Source of the DNA: Verrucomicrobiota bacterium
GTDB lineage: Bacteria > Verrucomicrobiota > Verrucomicrobiia > Verrucomicrobiales > DEV007
Direction of reading: 5' to 3'
Assembly: GCA_963205275.1 (NCBI GenBank)
Contig: CAUJIH010000090.1
Location: 1 to 52,429 of the forward strand
Length of the DNA: 52,429 nt
The notes beneath the pieces were generated by a model. The model made no database searches. It was not told where the DNA came from and saw only the letters and a list, made by a program, of their open reading frames with translations. A program made the translations under genes and the position numbers. Positions 41,089-49,870 of this stretch are shown one piece after another (within the stretch, counting starts at the first letter, position 1; each line of letters opens with the position of its first letter).

Positions 41089-42447
41089 ATGCGTTTCCAC
41101 AACCTCTCTCCTCAGCCCGATATCGGTGCGAATTCCTATCTCGTCGAAGGTGAAGGCGTTCGGATCGTTCTCGACTCCGGGACGCATCCGAAGCACACCG
41201 GCTGGGAGACGCTCCCTCTACTCGACCATCTCGAATCTGATTGCCTAGATGGGATTTTGGTTAGCCATCCTCATCTGGATCACCTCGGTTCTCTCCCCGT
41301 GCTGATGCGTTCCCAGCCCTCTGCTGAAGTGGTGACGACGCGCCTAACGAGGGAATATGGCACCGCGCTGCTTCACAATTCCGTCAACGTCATGAAGGCG
41401 CAGGCGGAGGAGCTGGACGAGCCGCTGTATCCGCTCTATACGCATAGCGAAGTCGATATGATCGCACGCCGCTGGAATCTCCGCGATGTGGGGAATCGCT
41501 TTTTCCCCGGAGACCAGTCGAAGCTGTCGGCGGAATTTTTTCACGCGGGACATGTTTTGGGAGCGGCGGGGATACGGATCGAAGTCGGTGGAAAAAAGCT
41601 CTTCTTCACCGGCGACGTGCATTTCGAGGACCAGACTCTGGTGAAGGCAGCCGAGTTCCCTCGCGACCCGGTGGATACTCTCGTCATGGAAACGACACGA
41701 GGTGCCAGCCCGCGAGACCCGAGTTATACCCGCGAGGCCGAGAAAGAACGCTTTGCGAAAGCCATTACCGAAACGCTCGCACGAGGTGGTTCTGTCATGG
41801 TTCCCGTTTTCGCCTTCGGCAAGACGCAGGAAGTGCTCTTGATGCTGCGTGAACTCTTCGATGAAGGGCGCCTCCCCATCGTGCCTGTCCACATCGGTGG
41901 ACTGAGTACCAAGATCACTGAGATCACGGATCGCTTTAGCAATGCTGCCCATCGCCGCCATGTCGGATACAATATTCTCAATGACTTTCCCAGTCTAAAG
42001 CGCCTAGCGAAAGGGCGCAGAGAACCCGACTACCAGCCAGGTGCGATCTATGCTCTCTCCAGCGGAATGATGACAGAGCATACGGTGTCTCATCGATTCG
42101 CCCATCGCATCCTCGCATCCGAACAGAACTCCCTCCTTTTCGTGGGCTATGCTGATCCCGATTCGCCGGGTGGTCTGATTCTCACCGCTGGGCAGGGAGG
42201 GCGAGTGGTTCTCTCCTCGAAATCGGAGAAGGAAACGGAGATTCGCTGTCAAGTCGAGCGCTTCGATTTCAGTGGTCATGCTCCTCGCGAACAGCTCGTC
42301 GATTACGCCGTCGCTTGCCGACCGGGAAACATCCTGCTGGTCCATGGCGATCCAGCCGCGAAGCAATGGTTTCAGGGTGAGTTAGCTCGCCTGCTCCCGG
42401 ATTCTCGAATTCTCATCCCTACGTCGGGTGAAGTGATCGATCTGTGA
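41089..42447 (+). CDS. Beta-CASP metallo-beta-lactamase fold hydrolase (CPSF/RNase-like)
   Basis: A 452-residue protein with a metallo-beta-lactamase site (SHPHLDHLG, the HxHxDH motif; AGHVLGAAGI; FFTGDVHFED) followed by a beta-CASP domain: VMETTRGASPRDP, SVMVPVFAFGKTQEVLLMLR, ALSSGMMTEHTVSHRF and FDFSGHAPREQL, ending with ILLVHGDPAAKQWF. This is the layout of CPSF73-like and bacterial YhfI/RNase-type nucleases acting on RNA. A role in RNA processing is inferred from the family. It lies 79 bases behind tadA and 79 before a sulfatase. Confidence 0.9.
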   Translation: MRFHNLSPQPDIGANSYLVEGEGVRIVLDSGTHPKHTGWETLPLLDHLESDCLDGILVSHPHLDHLGSLPVLMRSQPSAEVVTTRLTREYGTALLHNSVNVMKAQAEELDEPLYPLYTHSEVDMIARRWNLRDVGNRFFPGDQSKLSAEFFHAGHVLGAAGIRIEVGGKKLFFTGDVHFEDQTLVKAAEFPRDPVDTLVMETTRGASPRDPSYTREAEKERFAKAITETLARGGSVMVPVFAFGKTQEVLLMLRELFDEGRLPIVPVHIGGLSTKITEITDRFSNAAHRRHVGYNILNDFPSLKRLAKGRREPDYQPGAIYALSSGMMTEHTVSHRFAHRILASEQNSLLFVGYADPDSPGGLILTAGQGGRVVLSSKSEKETEIRCQVERFDFSGHAPREQLVDYAVACRPGNILLVHGDPAAKQWFQGELARLLPDSRILIPTSGEVIDL

Positions 42448-42526
42448 ATTTCTGTTTTGGCGAAACTTTTTGCTCGAAGCGGAGTTATTGAACTGGTCGG
42501 AGCTTCCGCTTCACTGTCCGCCGACC

Positions 42527-44026
42527 ATGAAAAACTCTTTCTTCTTTCCGTGGGTATTGGCTCTCGCGTGTTTCCTCTCCGCGATGCGCTCGATGATGGG
42601 AGCGGACTCGCCGAACATCATCTTCATCCTGGCCGACGATCTCGGGTACACAGATATCGGATGCTACGGCAGTCATTACTATGAGACTCCGAACATCGAC
42701 CGCTTGGCTAGCGAAGGAATCCGTTTTACGAATTATCATCAGTGCCAGAACTGCCAGCCCTCGCGGGCGGCGATGATGTCGGGGCAGTATTCTCCTCGTA
42801 CGGGAGTTTATACGGTCGGCAGTATTGAGCGATTCGACTGGCGCAGTCGCCCCTTGAGACCAGTGGATAATGTCATGAGCCTACCTTTGGATCGAACGAC
42901 CATCGCTCAGTCACTCAAGCTCGCTGGCTACTCGACTGCGATCTTTGGGAAATGGCATCTCGGTGAAGATGATGACCACCATCCGTCGAAGCGAGGATTC
43001 GACGAGGCGATCACGTCAATGGGAAGGCATTTTGATTTTCAGACCCACCCCAAGGTAGAAGTTCCTGAAGGGAAATATCTTGCCGATTTCTTGACGGAAA
43101 AAGCCGAAGATTATATTCGGCGGAAACAGGATGAATCTTTCTTTCTTTTCCTCTCACACTACGCCGTTCACACCCCGCTTCAGGCGAAGGAGGATTGGAT
43201 CGAGCATTTTGAAAAGAAAGCTCCTGTCGGTGGGCATAACAATCCAGTGTACGCGGGGATGATCGCCAGCGTGGATGAGAGCGTGGGCCGAATCATGAGG
43301 GTGATCGACGATCTGCATCTCTCGGAAAAGACTCTGCTCATTTTCTCCAGTGACAACGGCGGCGTCGGAGGATATGAGCGAGACGGAGTCCTCGGGGGAT
43401 CGACTACGGATAACTTTCCCTTACGCTCAGGAAAAGGGAGTCTCTACGAAGGAGGAACCCGCGTGCCGCTGATTATGCGATGGGCCGGGAAGACGAAACC
43501 GGGCAGCCAGTGTTCCGTGCCGGTGATCAACGTGGATCTCCCCGCGACTTTCATCGACTTGGCAAAAGCTCCAGCTCCGAGTCAAAAAGTTGACGGAGAA
43601 AGCCTGTTCCCGCTCTTGAGCGATCCTACGGGCGGTAAACTCAAGAGAGAAGCGATTTTTCAGCACATGCCAGGCTATCTAGGAGCCGGAAATCATACTT
43701 GGCGTACCACTCCCGCCGGCAGCATCCAGATTGGAGACTGGAAGCTGATCGAGTTCTTCGAAGACAGCCACTTGGAGTTGTATCACCTAGCCGACGATCT
43801 GGGCGAACAAAAGAATCTAGCCTTAACGAACCCGGAAAAGGCAGAGGAATTATTCTCTCGAATGAAAGCTTGGAGGAACGAGATCGGCGCAAAAATGCCG
43901 ACACCGCATACTCCGGAACCTCCTGTCCAGATCAAGCCAGAGAGAAAAGGGCAGAAAGGTGGTCAGGGGAAGCACGGGGCAGGGAAGAAGAAAGCCCAAA
44001 CTCAAGGCAAGATTCGAATCTTATGA
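42527..44026 (+). CDS. Secreted sulfatase (arylsulfatase A type)
   Basis: A 499-residue sulfatase with a signal peptide (MKNSFFFPWVLALACFLSAM), the metal site NIIFILADDLGYTDIGCYG and the formylglycine signature C-Q-P-S-R at residues 76-80 (NCQPSRAAMMSGQYSPRTG). Further marks are FGKWHLGEDD, LIFSSDNGGVGG and GSLYEGGTRVPLIMRW. The C-terminus has a lysine/glycine-rich tail (KGQKGGQGKHGAGKKKAQ). The ATG at 42527 fits the signal peptide; an open frame upstream begins with TTG. It would act in the periplasm or outside the cell on sulfated glycans. It is only distantly similar to the first sulfatase of this window. Confidence 0.94.
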   Translation: MKNSFFFPWVLALACFLSAMRSMMGADSPNIIFILADDLGYTDIGCYGSHYYETPNIDRLASEGIRFTNYHQCQNCQPSRAAMMSGQYSPRTGVYTVGSIERFDWRSRPLRPVDNVMSLPLDRTTIAQSLKLAGYSTAIFGKWHLGEDDDHHPSKRGFDEAITSMGRHFDFQTHPKVEVPEGKYLADFLTEKAEDYIRRKQDESFFLFLSHYAVHTPLQAKEDWIEHFEKKAPVGGHNNPVYAGMIASVDESVGRIMRVIDDLHLSEKTLLIFSSDNGGVGGYERDGVLGGSTTDNFPLRSGKGSLYEGGTRVPLIMRWAGKTKPGSQCSVPVINVDLPATFIDLAKAPAPSQKVDGESLFPLLSDPTGGKLKREAIFQHMPGYLGAGNHTWRTTPAGSIQIGDWKLIEFFEDSHLELYHLADDLGEQKNLALTNPEKAEELFSRMKAWRNEIGAKMPTPHTPEPPVQIKPERKGQKGGQGKHGAGKKKAQTQGKIRIL

Positions 44027-44038
44027 TTCCCGCCTCGG

Positions 44039-44055
44039 TGAAATCGACGATTTCA
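44039..44055. repeat. Inverted repeat behind the sulfatase gene
   Basis: TGAAATCG-A-CGATTTCA, perfect 8-base arms around one base, 13 bases after the sulfatase stop. It could form a short hairpin between the sulfatase gene and the oppositely oriented tRNA gene, but lacks a T-run, so I do not call it a terminator. Confidence 0.3.
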
Positions 44056-44118
44056 TAACCCTGTTTGGTCTGAAATTCGACCCTGTTGACTCACAGTGGT
44101 TCGAAGCAATGGCAAAAT

Positions 44119-44147
44119 TGGTGCGGGTACAGATGGTGCGGGTACAG
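44119..44147. repeat. Tandem copy of the tRNA-Gly 3' end
   Basis: TGGTGCGGGTACAG occurs at 44119-44132 and, one base later, at 44134-44147. The second copy is the 3' end of the tRNA-Gly gene including its CCA (minus strand). Such duplications of a tRNA end are what integrative elements leave behind, although slippage could also produce it. Confidence 0.6.
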
Positions 44148-44207
44148 GGAATCGAACCCTGGTCTCAAGCTTGGGAAGCTCGCGTCCTACCATTGAACGA
44201 CACCCGC
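44134..44207 (-). tRNA. tRNA-Gly (anticodon CCC)
   Basis: On the minus strand the sequence starts GCGGGTGTCGTTCAATGGTA and folds fully. The acceptor stem is GCGGGTG with TACCCGC (one G-T pair), and the D arm is GTTC/GGAC. The anticodon stem is CGAGC/GCTTG with loop TTCCCAA, so the anticodon is CCC, reading GGG. The T arm is CAGGG-TTCGATT-CCCTG. Discriminator A and an encoded CCA follow. A weak promoter (TTGATT, 17 bases, CATTCT at 44222-44250 on the minus strand) lies just upstream. A second, partial copy of the 3' end lies directly downstream (44119-44132). Confidence 0.95.
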
Positions 44208-44221
44208 AGAATCAACGCGGT

Positions 44222-44250
44222 AGAATGCTCTGAAATCCGATTAGAATCAA
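44222..44250 (-). promoter_or_regulatory. Possible tRNA-Gly promoter
   Basis: Minus-strand TTGATT (44245-44250), 17-base spacer, CATTCT (44222-44227), placed 14 bases before the tRNA 5' end. Four of six and three of six consensus matches; the position makes it plausible. Confidence 0.3.
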
Positions 44251-44258
44251 GCGCGATC

Positions 44259-45494
44259 TCATCGCTTGGGGATCGATTTTTTCTCTAGCGTCACGACGCA
44301 CTCGAGATGGCGAGTCTGTGGGAAGAGGTCGAAGGGCTGAATGGTAAGGATTTCATAATCATCTCGCAGCAGCGTCAAATCACGAATTTGTGTCGCGGGA
44401 TCGCAACTGACATATACCACGCGAGCCGGGGCGAAGGCCGTGAGTTGCGCAAGAAATTCCGGACTGCTTCCCTTCCGAGGCGGATCGATCACCACGGCAG
44501 TCTTGTCGGACGGGTAGTGCACATGAGCGAAAATATCCGACGCATCTCCTTGGAGAAAGTGGCAGTTTTCGATGCCATTTTGTTCTGCATTCCGACGCGC
44601 CCAGTCGATGGAAGATTCACTGATCTCGATTCCTGTGACTTCGGAGAATGAACGCGCCGCACTCAGCGAAAACAGACCCGACCCGCAATAGGCGTCAACG
44701 AGATGCGTCACGCGACCCTCTCCGCTAGCTTCGCTCGTAACGTGCTGCACGAAGGCGGGCAGAATGTGGGGATTATTCTGAAAAAATTCTCCCGAGTGAA
44801 AAGAGAACACCAGATCCCCCACTCCCTCCTCGCACATTTCGGCTCCATCGGTACGCACTCGTCCGTCGATAGAGTCGCGCAGCAGGAGGGTGGCCCCTTT
44901 CCGATACGCCCCCGCATTTTCTCGTGCCTCTCGCCGTACTTTTGGTAGCGCCCGATTGATCGCTTCCGAAGCGATCAGACAGTGTTCCACATCGATGATT
45001 TGAGATTTCCTTCCCTCGCGCAGAAAGCCGATCTCTGCGATTTTCCCCTGATTCGGTCGCTGGAAATGTGGGGTGATCTTGGATCGATAGCCATAGATCA
45101 CAGGCGATGGAATCACATCGGATACCGGAAAGTCGATTCCCGCCATGCGATGTAGCAACTCCTGAACCTGCTGCTTTTTCCATCGGAGCTGAGCCGGATA
45201 GGCGAGATTTTGATACTGGCAGCCGCCGCAGTCGCCGAAGAGCGGGCACACTGGCTCGATACGATCCGGACTCGGTCGTATTACTTGGACGAGATCAGCC
45301 TCCGAGTAATTGGACGCATTGCGGAACACACGCGCCTTCACCCGTTCGCCCGGCAGAGCGTGAGAGACGAAGACTACCCAATCGTCGTGGCGAGCGACCC
45401 CTTTCCCCAGATTGGTTAACGAATCGATCTCTAGCTCGATCTCTTGGTGATATTCAAAAGGAATGGGATGAAAGCGACGGGGAGGATGAGACAT
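44259..45494 (-). CDS. RlmD/TrmA-family RNA (uracil-C5)-methyltransferase
   Basis: A 411-residue SAM-dependent enzyme that makes 5-methyluridine in 23S rRNA or tRNA. An N-terminal TRAM domain (IELEIDSLTNLGKGVARHDD) is followed by the iron-sulfur motif CPLFGDCGGCQYQN with a fourth cysteine in DVEHCLIAS. The methylase domain shows LVDAYCGSGLFSLSAA, AVVIDPPRKGSSPEF and the catalytic cysteine in VVYVSCDPATQIRDL. The Fe-S cluster favours an RlmC/RlmD-type rRNA enzyme over TrmA. It diverges from glgB over 124 bases. Confidence 0.93.
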   Translation of the reverse strand: MSHPPRRFHPIPFEYHQEIELEIDSLTNLGKGVARHDDWVVFVSHALPGERVKARVFRNASNYSEADLVQVIRPSPDRIEPVCPLFGDCGGCQYQNLAYPAQLRWKKQQVQELLHRMAGIDFPVSDVIPSPVIYGYRSKITPHFQRPNQGKIAEIGFLREGRKSQIIDVEHCLIASEAINRALPKVRREARENAGAYRKGATLLLRDSIDGRVRTDGAEMCEEGVGDLVFSFHSGEFFQNNPHILPAFVQHVTSEASGEGRVTHLVDAYCGSGLFSLSAARSFSEVTGIEISESSIDWARRNAEQNGIENCHFLQGDASDIFAHVHYPSDKTAVVIDPPRKGSSPEFLAQLTAFAPARVVYVSCDPATQIRDLTLLRDDYEILTIQPFDLFPQTRHLECVVTLEKKSIPKR

Positions 45495-45571
45495 GTGACT
45501 GATCGAGGCGAAAACGCGGAGAGTGAAACAATCGGACGAGAGAGTCGTGAATGGATGAAACTAACCGATCC

Positions 45572-45589
45572 CTGAAAGGTCGCTTTCAG
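45572..45589 (+). promoter_or_regulatory. Stem-loop in the glgB leader
   Basis: CTGAAAG-GTCG-CTTTCAG, a perfect 7-base stem with a tetraloop, ending 29 bases before the glgB start. It is not followed by a T-run, so it is not a typical terminator. It could stabilise or regulate the glgB message. Confidence 0.3.
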
Positions 45590-45618
45590 AAAATTCAAAT
45601 TTAGCCTAAAGTGCGGTA

Positions 45619-47832
45619 ATGTCGTCTCAATCCAGTGCCAGCGCCTCGCCTCCTGAGCAAGTCTCGTTCATTCTGGAGGCGAGACATCCCGACCCATTTT
45701 CATTTCTCGGCTTGCATCCTCATCCCGAGGGGCGGGGGATGATCCTTCGCGTGTTCCGGCCACACACGCAGGGAGTGAAAGTAAAACTAGACGGAGAGTC
45801 CGGTGCTGAGATCGCCATGGCTCGGATTCATCACGATGGATTTTACGAACTGGTCTTCCCTGATCGCACCGAACCATTTTCCTACCGTCTGATCTTCATC
45901 TTCGGCGATTTCACGACCGAGGCGATGGCTGATCCGTATGCCTTCGGTCTCGTGCTCGGTGAACAGGATCTGTATTTCTTCGGTGAGGGGAATCACCACT
46001 ACCTGTGGAAAGTGATGGGAGCGCATCCACGCACGCAAGAAGGCGTGGCGGGAGTGAGCTTCGCAGTCTGGGCTCCGAATGCCTATCGCGTCAGCGTCGT
46101 GGGGGACTTCAACGGCTGGGATGGGCGAGTCCATCCCATGCGTAATCGGAACGGAGTTTGGGAGATTTTTCTTCCGCACATTCGCCCGGGCGATCACTAT
46201 AAATATGAACTCGTGGGGGGAGATGGACGCTTTTTTGTCAAAAGCGATCCCTTTGCCTTTTTTTCGCAACATGGAGTGGAAACCGCCAGTCTGGTGTATG
46301 ACATCAACCGCTACTCATGGAACGATGCGGGATGGATGGAGGCACGCACGAAGCGAGATTTGTATCATACCCCGATCTCTGTGTACGAAGTGCATCTCGG
46401 TTCTTGGAAGCGCAAATTCGACGACGGAGGGCGCTTCCTCAGCTATCTGGAGCTAGCGGATGAACTGGTCGATTACGTCGTCGAGATGGGCTACACCCAC
46501 ATCGAGCTGATGCCTGTGGCTGAGTATCCTTTCGATGGATCATGGGGATATCAGGGCTGCGGCTATTACGCTCCGACCAGTCGCTTCGGCACCCCGGATG
46601 AATTTCGCGCCTTCGTGGATCGCTGTCACCAACGCGGGATAGGTGTGATTCTCGATTGGGTGCCCGCTCACTTTCCCAAGGATGCCCACGGACTCGCCCG
46701 ATTCGATGGCTCGCCGCTCTACGAGCACGGGGATCCGCGCCAAGGAGAGCACGCAGACTGGGGAACCCTGATCTTCAACTACGGACGCAATGAAGTGCGC
46801 AATTTTCTGCTCAGTAATGCTCTGTTCTGGCTGCAGGAATATCATCTGGACGGGTTGCGTGTCGATGCCGTGGCCTCCATGCTATATCTCGATTACTCGC
46901 GAAACGAGGGCGAATGGGTTCCCAATCGCTTCGGAGGACGCGAGAACCTGGAGGCCATCGACTTTTTGCGGCAGATGAATCAGCTCTGCTACGGTGAATG
47001 CCCCGGCATCATGACGATCGCAGAGGAATCGACTGCTTTCCCCGGCGTCTCTCGCCCCGTCGATGCGGGAGGGCTCGGTTTTGGATTCAAGTGGAATATG
47101 GGGTGGATGAACGACTTCCTCCGCTATTTCGGCTATGATCCCATCCATCGAAAATATCATCATAGCGAGGCCACCTTCTCTATGGTTTATGCCTATCAGG
47201 AGAACTACGTTCTAGTCTTGAGTCACGATGAGGTAGTGCATGGGAAAGGCTCCATCGTGGGGAAAATGCCTGGAGATCGCTGGCAGCAGATGGCCAATGT
47301 GCGCCTTTTCTTCGCCTGGATGTACGCTCACCCAGGGAAAAAGCTGCTCTTTCAGGGGCTCGATTTTGGTCAAAGCGAAGAGTGGAATCACAATCACAGC
47401 TTGCCTTGGCATCTTCTCGACTTCGCGGAGCATCAGGGGATTCATCGATTGGTGCGGGATCTGAATCATCTCTATCGCCAGCACTCGGCCTTGCACGAAC
47501 TGGATCACGAGCCGGGCGGATTCGAGTGGATCGACTACGGCGACTCAGAACACAGCCTATTCTGCTTCGTCCGTCGCGGACGCGACGGAGAGTTCATCGT
47601 CGCCGTTGTCAACGCGACTCCTGTGCCGCACACAGGGTATCGTCTCGGCGTACCTGCGAGCGGCTACTATCAGGAAATCCTGAATACGGATTCCGAACTC
47701 TATGGAGGCTCGAATCTCGGCTCCAGCGGTGGCGTCTTAGCGCAGCCTATCGGTGCCCACGGCAGAGATCAGTCAATCCTCATCGACATCCCACCGCTGG
47801 CGACGGTCCTCTTTTTACGACATTCCAGCTAG
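45619..47832 (+). CDS. glgB: 1,4-alpha-glucan branching enzyme
   Basis: A 737-residue GH13 enzyme that forms alpha-1,6 branches in glycogen. An N-terminal CBM48 pair ([39 protein letters not shown]) precedes the catalytic barrel: [33 protein letters not shown], the nucleophile aspartate in [17 protein letters not shown], the acid glutamate in [12 protein letters not shown], and [15 protein letters not shown]. All GlgB regions are present and the length is normal. No other glycogen gene is in the window. The start has no ribosome binding motif. Confidence 0.97.
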   Translation: MSSQSSASASPPEQVSFILEARHPDPFSFLGLHPHPEGRGMILRVFRPHTQGVKVKLDGESGAEIAMARIHHDGFYELVFPDRTEPFSYRLIFIFGDFTTEAMADPYAFGLVLGEQDLYFFGEGNHHYLWKVMGAHPRTQEGVAGVSFAVWAPNAYRVSVVGDFNGWDGRVHPMRNRNGVWEIFLPHIRPGDHYKYELVGGDGRFFVKSDPFAFFSQHGVETASLVYDINRYSWNDAGWMEARTKRDLYHTPISVYEVHLGSWKRKFDDGGRFLSYLELADELVDYVVEMGYTHIELMPVAEYPFDGSWGYQGCGYYAPTSRFGTPDEFRAFVDRCHQRGIGVILDWVPAHFPKDAHGLARFDGSPLYEHGDPRQGEHADWGTLIFNYGRNEVRNFLLSNALFWLQEYHLDGLRVDAVASMLYLDYSRNEGEWVPNRFGGRENLEAIDFLRQMNQLCYGECPGIMTIAEESTAFPGVSRPVDAGGLGFGFKWNMGWMNDFLRYFGYDPIHRKYHHSEATFSMVYAYQENYVLVLSHDEVVHGKGSIVGKMPGDRWQQMANVRLFFAWMYAHPGKKLLFQGLDFGQSEEWNHNHSLPWHLLDFAEHQGIHRLVRDLNHLYRQHSALHELDHEPGGFEWIDYGDSEHSLFCFVRRGRDGEFIVAVVNATPVPHTGYRLGVPASGYYQEILNTDSELYGGSNLGSSGGVLAQPIGAHGRDQSILIDIPPLATVLFLRHSS

Positions 47833-47945
47833 TTGACTCGATAGGAGCCGATCAGGCGGCAATACGGAAAATATGGCTCGAATGATTGTTGCGTCCTTCA
47901 TCTTCCCGATAGCGTGATTCCGCCATCGGTGTACCTTGGCTGTCC

Positions 47946-49280
47946 ATGAGTCAAAAAAACGACCGATCTGCTGGGGAAAGCGTGCGGCGTAGAAGTGTGT
48001 TCAGCTTTGATCATTTCTACCGTATCAACCGTCGCGTGTTCATCTGGTTGATTCTCGCGTTCCTGCTTTGGTTATTGCGCTCATTTTTCAGCCTGATTTT
48101 CCTCACCTTCGTTTTTGCCTTTGTCGCATCACCGATCGCGAGATTTCTGCAAGAGAAGCTTCAATTGGGGCGGCGACTCGCGATTTGTTTCACTTTTGGG
48201 ACTTTCGTAGCCCTGATCGCCCTGATCTCAGTGTTTATCGTCCCTCAGGTGGCCAAGGAAGCCAGTAGCTTGGTCGGGAATCTCAGGGAGACCGAGCATC
48301 GTCTCTTGGAACTGCGACGCGATCTTTTTACTAAGTATCCGGCGGCTGGTCCCATCGTGATGAATTATCTCCGCAGCACCATCCCTGATGAAATGCTAGA
48401 GGAGATGAAGGTCGACGACGTGCTGTCGGAGCATGAGGAGATCGGAGGACATCCGGTTCATCCTGAGAGAGCAACGAGTCAGCTTCCAGAATCGAAGGAT
48501 TTATCCGCACATTCTACCAACGAGGCTCTGGAGCAGGAGCTGGAGCGAAGCGCTCGGGACGATGAGGCGGTCATTCACCTAGCGCTGCGTCATCAGATTA
48601 AGAAAATTACAGAAGAGCTCCCCCGCATTATTCGCCTGATGTGGAGCACCTCGGCGACGGTACTGCTCGCATTGTTGTTCAGCTTTCTGATCTCGCTAGA
48701 TATTGCTCGTTTGGGGCAGGAAGTCAGGAATTTGCGCGTATCGCGACTGCGAGATTTTCATAACGAAGTGGCGCAACCCGTCGTGCGGTTTGCGTATGTC
48801 GTTGGACGGGCGATTCAGGCACAAGCGATGATTGCCAGTGTCAATACCTTGCTGACGCTCATCGGTCTCGCTCTGCTCGGGGTTCCGTCACTGGCCGTGC
48901 TCTCGATGATCGTCTTTCTGTGCAGCTTTATCCCGGTCTTGGGCGTCTTCCTTTCGACAGCTCCGATTCTCCTAGTGGCGCTGAACTCCAGTGGAATCCA
49001 TCTCGCGATGCTCTGTGTGGTGATGGTCATTGCGATTCATGCCGTCGAGGCATATCTACTGAATCCGATTATCTACGGAAAGCACCTGAAGTTGAATCCG
49101 GTGCTTGTGCTCATCATTCTCTTTATCGGACATCATGCCTTCGGAGTGTGGGGAATGCTGCTCGGTGTGCCTGTCGCGCACTACATCATCCACGATGTAT
49201 TCGGAGTCCCGATCTGGAGCGAAAAAAGATTGGCCGGAAAGCCTGGGAAGGAGGAAGGAGCTCATTCTGTCGAGATATAG
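47946..49280 (+). CDS. AI-2E/PerM-family transporter
   Basis: A 444-residue inner-membrane protein of the AI-2E transporter (PerM/TqsA) family: paired helices at the N-terminus (VFIWLILAFLLWLLRSFFSL; IFLTFVFAFVASPIARFLQE), a long loop, and the C-terminal helix bundle (TLLTLIGLALLGVPSLAVLS; FLCSFIPVLGVFLSTAPI; LNPIIYGKHLKLNPVLVLI; FGVWGMLLGVPVAHYIIHDV). It is about 80 residues longer than usual because the loop after ELRRDLFTKYP carries a hydrophilic insertion (about residues 155-215). Family members export signalling molecules or ions (some are Na+/H+ antiporters), so the substrate is unknown. Confidence 0.9.
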   Translation: MSQKNDRSAGESVRRRSVFSFDHFYRINRRVFIWLILAFLLWLLRSFFSLIFLTFVFAFVASPIARFLQEKLQLGRRLAICFTFGTFVALIALISVFIVPQVAKEASSLVGNLRETEHRLLELRRDLFTKYPAAGPIVMNYLRSTIPDEMLEEMKVDDVLSEHEEIGGHPVHPERATSQLPESKDLSAHSTNEALEQELERSARDDEAVIHLALRHQIKKITEELPRIIRLMWSTSATVLLALLFSFLISLDIARLGQEVRNLRVSRLRDFHNEVAQPVVRFAYVVGRAIQAQAMIASVNTLLTLIGLALLGVPSLAVLSMIVFLCSFIPVLGVFLSTAPILLVALNSSGIHLAMLCVVMVIAIHAVEAYLLNPIIYGKHLKLNPVLVLIILFIGHHAFGVWGMLLGVPVAHYIIHDVFGVPIWSEKRLAGKPGKEEGAHSVEI

Positions 49281-49513
49281 GGCTTTGAATGGCGGAGGGA
49301 GTGGGATTGACTACGGCCCGATGGGCCTCCGTCTGTCTTCGCTCACTGGCGCTCGCTACGGCTCGAACGAAAGTTCAAATCCAGTTCACCGAAATTCGAC
49401 GGAGCGGGCGACTCTAATCTGCGAACTAGCTTCGACGTTCAGCTGATCGTAGGGGGGGGGCCGTTGCCGCTATATCAGCTTGATCCGTTCGACGCGGAGC
49501 TGTTTCATTTCAC
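49281..49513. other. Junction region with a run of nine G
   Basis: This 233-base stretch separates the core genes from the right-hand mobile region. It holds a small hairpin (GGCCC-GAT-GGGCC, about 49316-49328), low-complexity CGCT-rich sequence, and a run of nine G at 49452-49460. A frame reading FDVQLIVGGGPLPLYQLDPF crosses the G-run but does not join the following gene in phase. This may be remains of a recombinase-type gene; I cannot assign it. Confidence 0.4.
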
Positions 49514-49870
49514 ATGGCGCTCAAGTGGCTTGGAGGGCGGTTGCCGGGCAACGACAAGGGCCGCACGCACCCCATGCGCCATCCGATTTGCAAGGTGCTC
49601 GAATGGCAGGAACGCTTGAACCGCGACAAGGGGCTAACGAAGGTGCAAATTAGTGAAGGCGAGGGTGTTAGCAAGGCTCGTATCACGCAGATGTTCAACT
49701 TGCTCCGGCTGCCCAAGGAAGCACAGCAATACCTGGCTTCTCTGACTTCGCCCGCCTTGATTAAGTCCTTTGCCATTCGGCGGCTGATGTCCGTTGCCAA
49801 GCTCCCCCCGGCTCGGCGGGCCGAAGCCTTCGAGGGGATGAAGGCCGGAGCGGAAAGACGCGCCGGGTGA
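49514..49870 (+). CDS. Small helix-turn-helix protein, mobile-element type (ParB-like HTH)
   Basis: A 118-residue protein whose core HPICKVLEWQERLNRDKGLT then KVQISEGEGVSKARITQMFNLLRLPKEAQ is a ParB/KorB-like helix-turn-helix. Sequences of this wording occur at the C-terminus of, or next to, site-specific recombinases in PVC and other genomes. ATG 49514 or ATG 49574 may be the start; the frame upstream is closed by TGA at 49481. The last 237 bases lie antisense to the next gene's frame. It may be a fragment of a longer recombinase-associated gene. Confidence 0.6.
   Translation: MALKWLGGRLPGNDKGRTHPMRHPICKVLEWQERLNRDKGLTKVQISEGEGVSKARITQMFNLLRLPKEAQQYLASLTSPALIKSFAIRRLMSVAKLPPARRAEAFEGMKAGAERRAG

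Noticed and set aside
44039..44055. Palindrome behind the sulfatase as a rho-independent terminator
   Set aside because: AT-rich stem, one-base loop and no T-run.
49366..49384. GTTCAAATCC, similar to a tRNA T-loop
   Set aside because: The flanking bases cannot form a T stem and no acceptor or anticodon arm is found upstream.
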